Assembly: GCA_052116865.1 (NCBI GenBank)
Contig: JBQKKG010000003.1
Location: 251,930-315,929 of the forward strand
Reading direction: 5' to 3'
Length of the DNA: 64,000 nt
Origin: CAUPWF01 sp963515125
GTDB lineage: Bacteria; Bacillota; Clostridia; Lachnospirales; Lachnospiraceae
In this document: piece by piece, positions 63,475 to 64,000 of the stretch
Layout of the letters: every line of letters begins with the position of its first letter
Position numbering within the stretch: position 1 is the first letter of the stretch
Translations under genes and position numbers: made by a program
Notes under the pieces: model-generated
Told to the model about the DNA's origin: nothing
The model's database searches: none
Seen by the model: the letters and a program-made list of their open reading frames with translations, nothing else

Positions 63475-63503
63475 ATATTATGCTTTTTATCTAAAAACGT
63501 CAA
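63475..63503 (-). promoter_or_regulatory. marR-ABC operon promoter
   Basis: On the minus strand, TTGACG (63498-63503) and TAATAT (63475-63480) are 17 bp apart. Confidence 0.75.
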
Positions 63504-63573
63504 TATATTTTTTAATAATTTATATTTTTATAATATTTATAACTAAATTTTAATTAAATAACTAACTAAATAT

Positions 63574-63617
63574 CAATTGGGGACGTAGCAAAATGAATTT
63601 TGCTACGTCCCCAATTG
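63574..63617. repeat. Palindromic element AATTGGGGACG, 21-bp arms
   Basis: The arms 63574-63594 and 63597-63617 are perfectly complementary, leaving a 2-nt centre. It lies between the tRNA-Trp terminator and the marR promoter and has the family end motif in its fullest form, CAATTGGGGACG. Confidence 0.8.
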
Positions 63618-63637
63618 ACCTTTTGATGATATTAAAC

Positions 63638-63665
63638 AAAAAAAGAACCAGCTTATGCCAGTTCT
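63638..63665 (-). terminator. tRNA-Trp terminator
   Basis: In the minus transcript 63657-63665 pairs with 63644-63652 (two G-U pairs, loop of four), followed by seven T. Confidence 0.85.
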
Positions 63666-63668
63666 TAA

Positions 63669-63739
63669 CAGGGGATGAGGGAATCGAACCCCCACCAAAA
63701 GTTTTGGAGACTCCTATCATACCATTTGACCAATCCCCT
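63669..63739 (-). tRNA. tRNA-Trp, anticodon CCA
   Basis: The minus strand folds into a 71-nt cloverleaf: acceptor AGGGGAT/ATCCCCT, T arm GGGGG-TTCGATT-CCCTC, anticodon loop CTCCAAA giving CCA, and discriminator G. CCA is not encoded. The gene has its own promoter and terminator. Confidence 0.95.
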
Positions 63740-63753
63740 TTATCCACTTGATA

Positions 63754-63783
63754 TTTATACCATATTTTTATTCCTTTTGTCAA
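63754..63783 (-). promoter_or_regulatory. tRNA-Trp promoter
   Basis: On the minus strand, TTGACA (63778-63783) and TATAAA (63754-63759) are 18 bp apart, 14 bases before the mature tRNA end. Confidence 0.7.
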
Positions 63784-63803
63784 TCCTTACTACTTTCTTA
63801 TAA

Positions 63804-63835
63804 AAAGAAACACCATGATATCTATACCATGGTAT
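63804..63835 (-). terminator. Possible rrn terminator
   Basis: In the minus transcript ATACCATG (63828-63835) pairs with 63810-63817, followed by TTTCTTTTT. The stem is short, so this is tentative. Confidence 0.4.
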
Positions 63836-63904
63836 CTACCTTATATAATATACCTTCAAAACTGCATACAAAGAAATGTTTCATCCATCTACCTATTCCA
63901 TTTT

Positions 63905-64000
63905 GGTTATGCCCTCGACCTATTAGTAACAGTCAGCTCCATACATTACTGCACTTCCACCTCTGTCCTATCTACCTTGTGGTCTTCAAGGGGTCTTACT
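63905..64000 (-). rRNA. 23S ribosomal RNA, 3' end only
   Basis: The minus strand matches the conserved 3' end of Firmicute 23S rRNA (GGAGCTGACTGTTACTAATA-type sequence then GGTCGAGGGCATAACC). The gene continues beyond the window. No 5S rRNA follows in the 165 bases before tRNA-Trp. Confidence 0.93.

Noticed and set aside
63741..63904. 5S rRNA gene between 23S and tRNA-Trp
   Set aside because: No conserved 5S segments were found by eye, and the stretch is AT-rich with promoter and terminator signals.
1..64000. CRISPR array, prophage, integron or insertion sequence
   Set aside because: No regular spaced direct repeats, cas, integrase, phage or transposase genes were seen. The only repeats are the palindromes and the short phased array.

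Overview
The window looks like chromosomal DNA of a low-GC anaerobic Firmicute, most probably a member of the Lachnospiraceae (Clostridia). The evidence is AT-rich sequence, strong AGGAGG-type ribosome binding sites, SigA-like promoters of the TTGACA/TATAAT type, and a gene set typical of that family: long-form HPF, class III fructose-bisphosphatase, DUF1846, tandem-OB Ssb-like protein and a UPF0735 ACT protein next to hom. The species cannot be named from sequence alone. Most genes lie on the minus strand. There is no prophage, insertion sequence, CRISPR array or other obvious island. Coding density is high and no gene-free gap exceeds about 300 bases.

Layout from left to right. 1-9250: the PRPP-motif gene comF (cut by the window edge), recD2, an mreB/mbl actin homologue, and uvrA-uvrB with an SOS-type box. 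9250-16730: a proteostasis operon read tig-clpP-clpX-lon-engB-AI-2E family membrane protein. 16726-18600: a lipoprotein and a DJ-1/PfpI protein divergent from a small XRE regulator, with helically phased 10-bp repeats between them. 18600-22780: the aspartate/threonine branch operon ACT protein-hom-phosphoglycerate-mutase-like protein-lysC. 22780-27830: prfB with its programmed +1 frameshift, secA, a stand-alone eukaryotic-type hisA and a small lipoprotein. 27930-32430: fbp, dapB, dapA and an Ssb-like protein. 32600-37650: typA, hpf, a PsiE-like membrane protein, a divergent 2-hydroxyacid dehydrogenase and a YigZ protein. 37800-46110: a class A penicillin-binding protein, a ROK glucokinase, hprK, uvrC and ftsH. 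46290-49520: a DUF1846 protein and pyrG. 49600-58720: a sugar locus with a LacI regulator, an EamA transporter, ABC binding protein plus two permeases, a GH2 beta-galactosidase, a YesL-like DUF624 protein and a 31-residue membrane peptide. 58800-63510: an autoregulated MarR plus heterodimeric ABC exporter operon. 63570-64000: tRNA-Trp with its own promoter and terminator, and the 3' end of a 23S rRNA gene.

The genes are mainly housekeeping: DNA repair (uvrA, uvrB, uvrC, recD2), protein quality control (tig, clpP, clpX, lon, ftsH), translation (prfB, typA, hpf, engB), aspartate-family amino acids (lysC, hom, the proposed homoserine kinase, dapA, dapB), gluconeogenesis and carbon control (fbp, glucokinase, hprK) and envelope growth (mreB, PBP). 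The two accessory loci are the beta-galactoside operon and the MarR-ABC exporter operon.

The least expected structure is a family of five intergenic palindromes sharing an AATTRRGGAC-like end but having different cores. Each lies just after a gene on the minus strand, and one of them appears to supply the -35 box of the uvrC promoter. Other points of interest are a 10-bp-phased repeat array between pfpI and the XRE gene, paired palindromes 22 bp apart in front of lacZ, a textbook MarR operator, a phosphoglycerate-mutase-like protein in the slot expected for homoserine kinase, and a eukaryotic-type HisA without other his genes.
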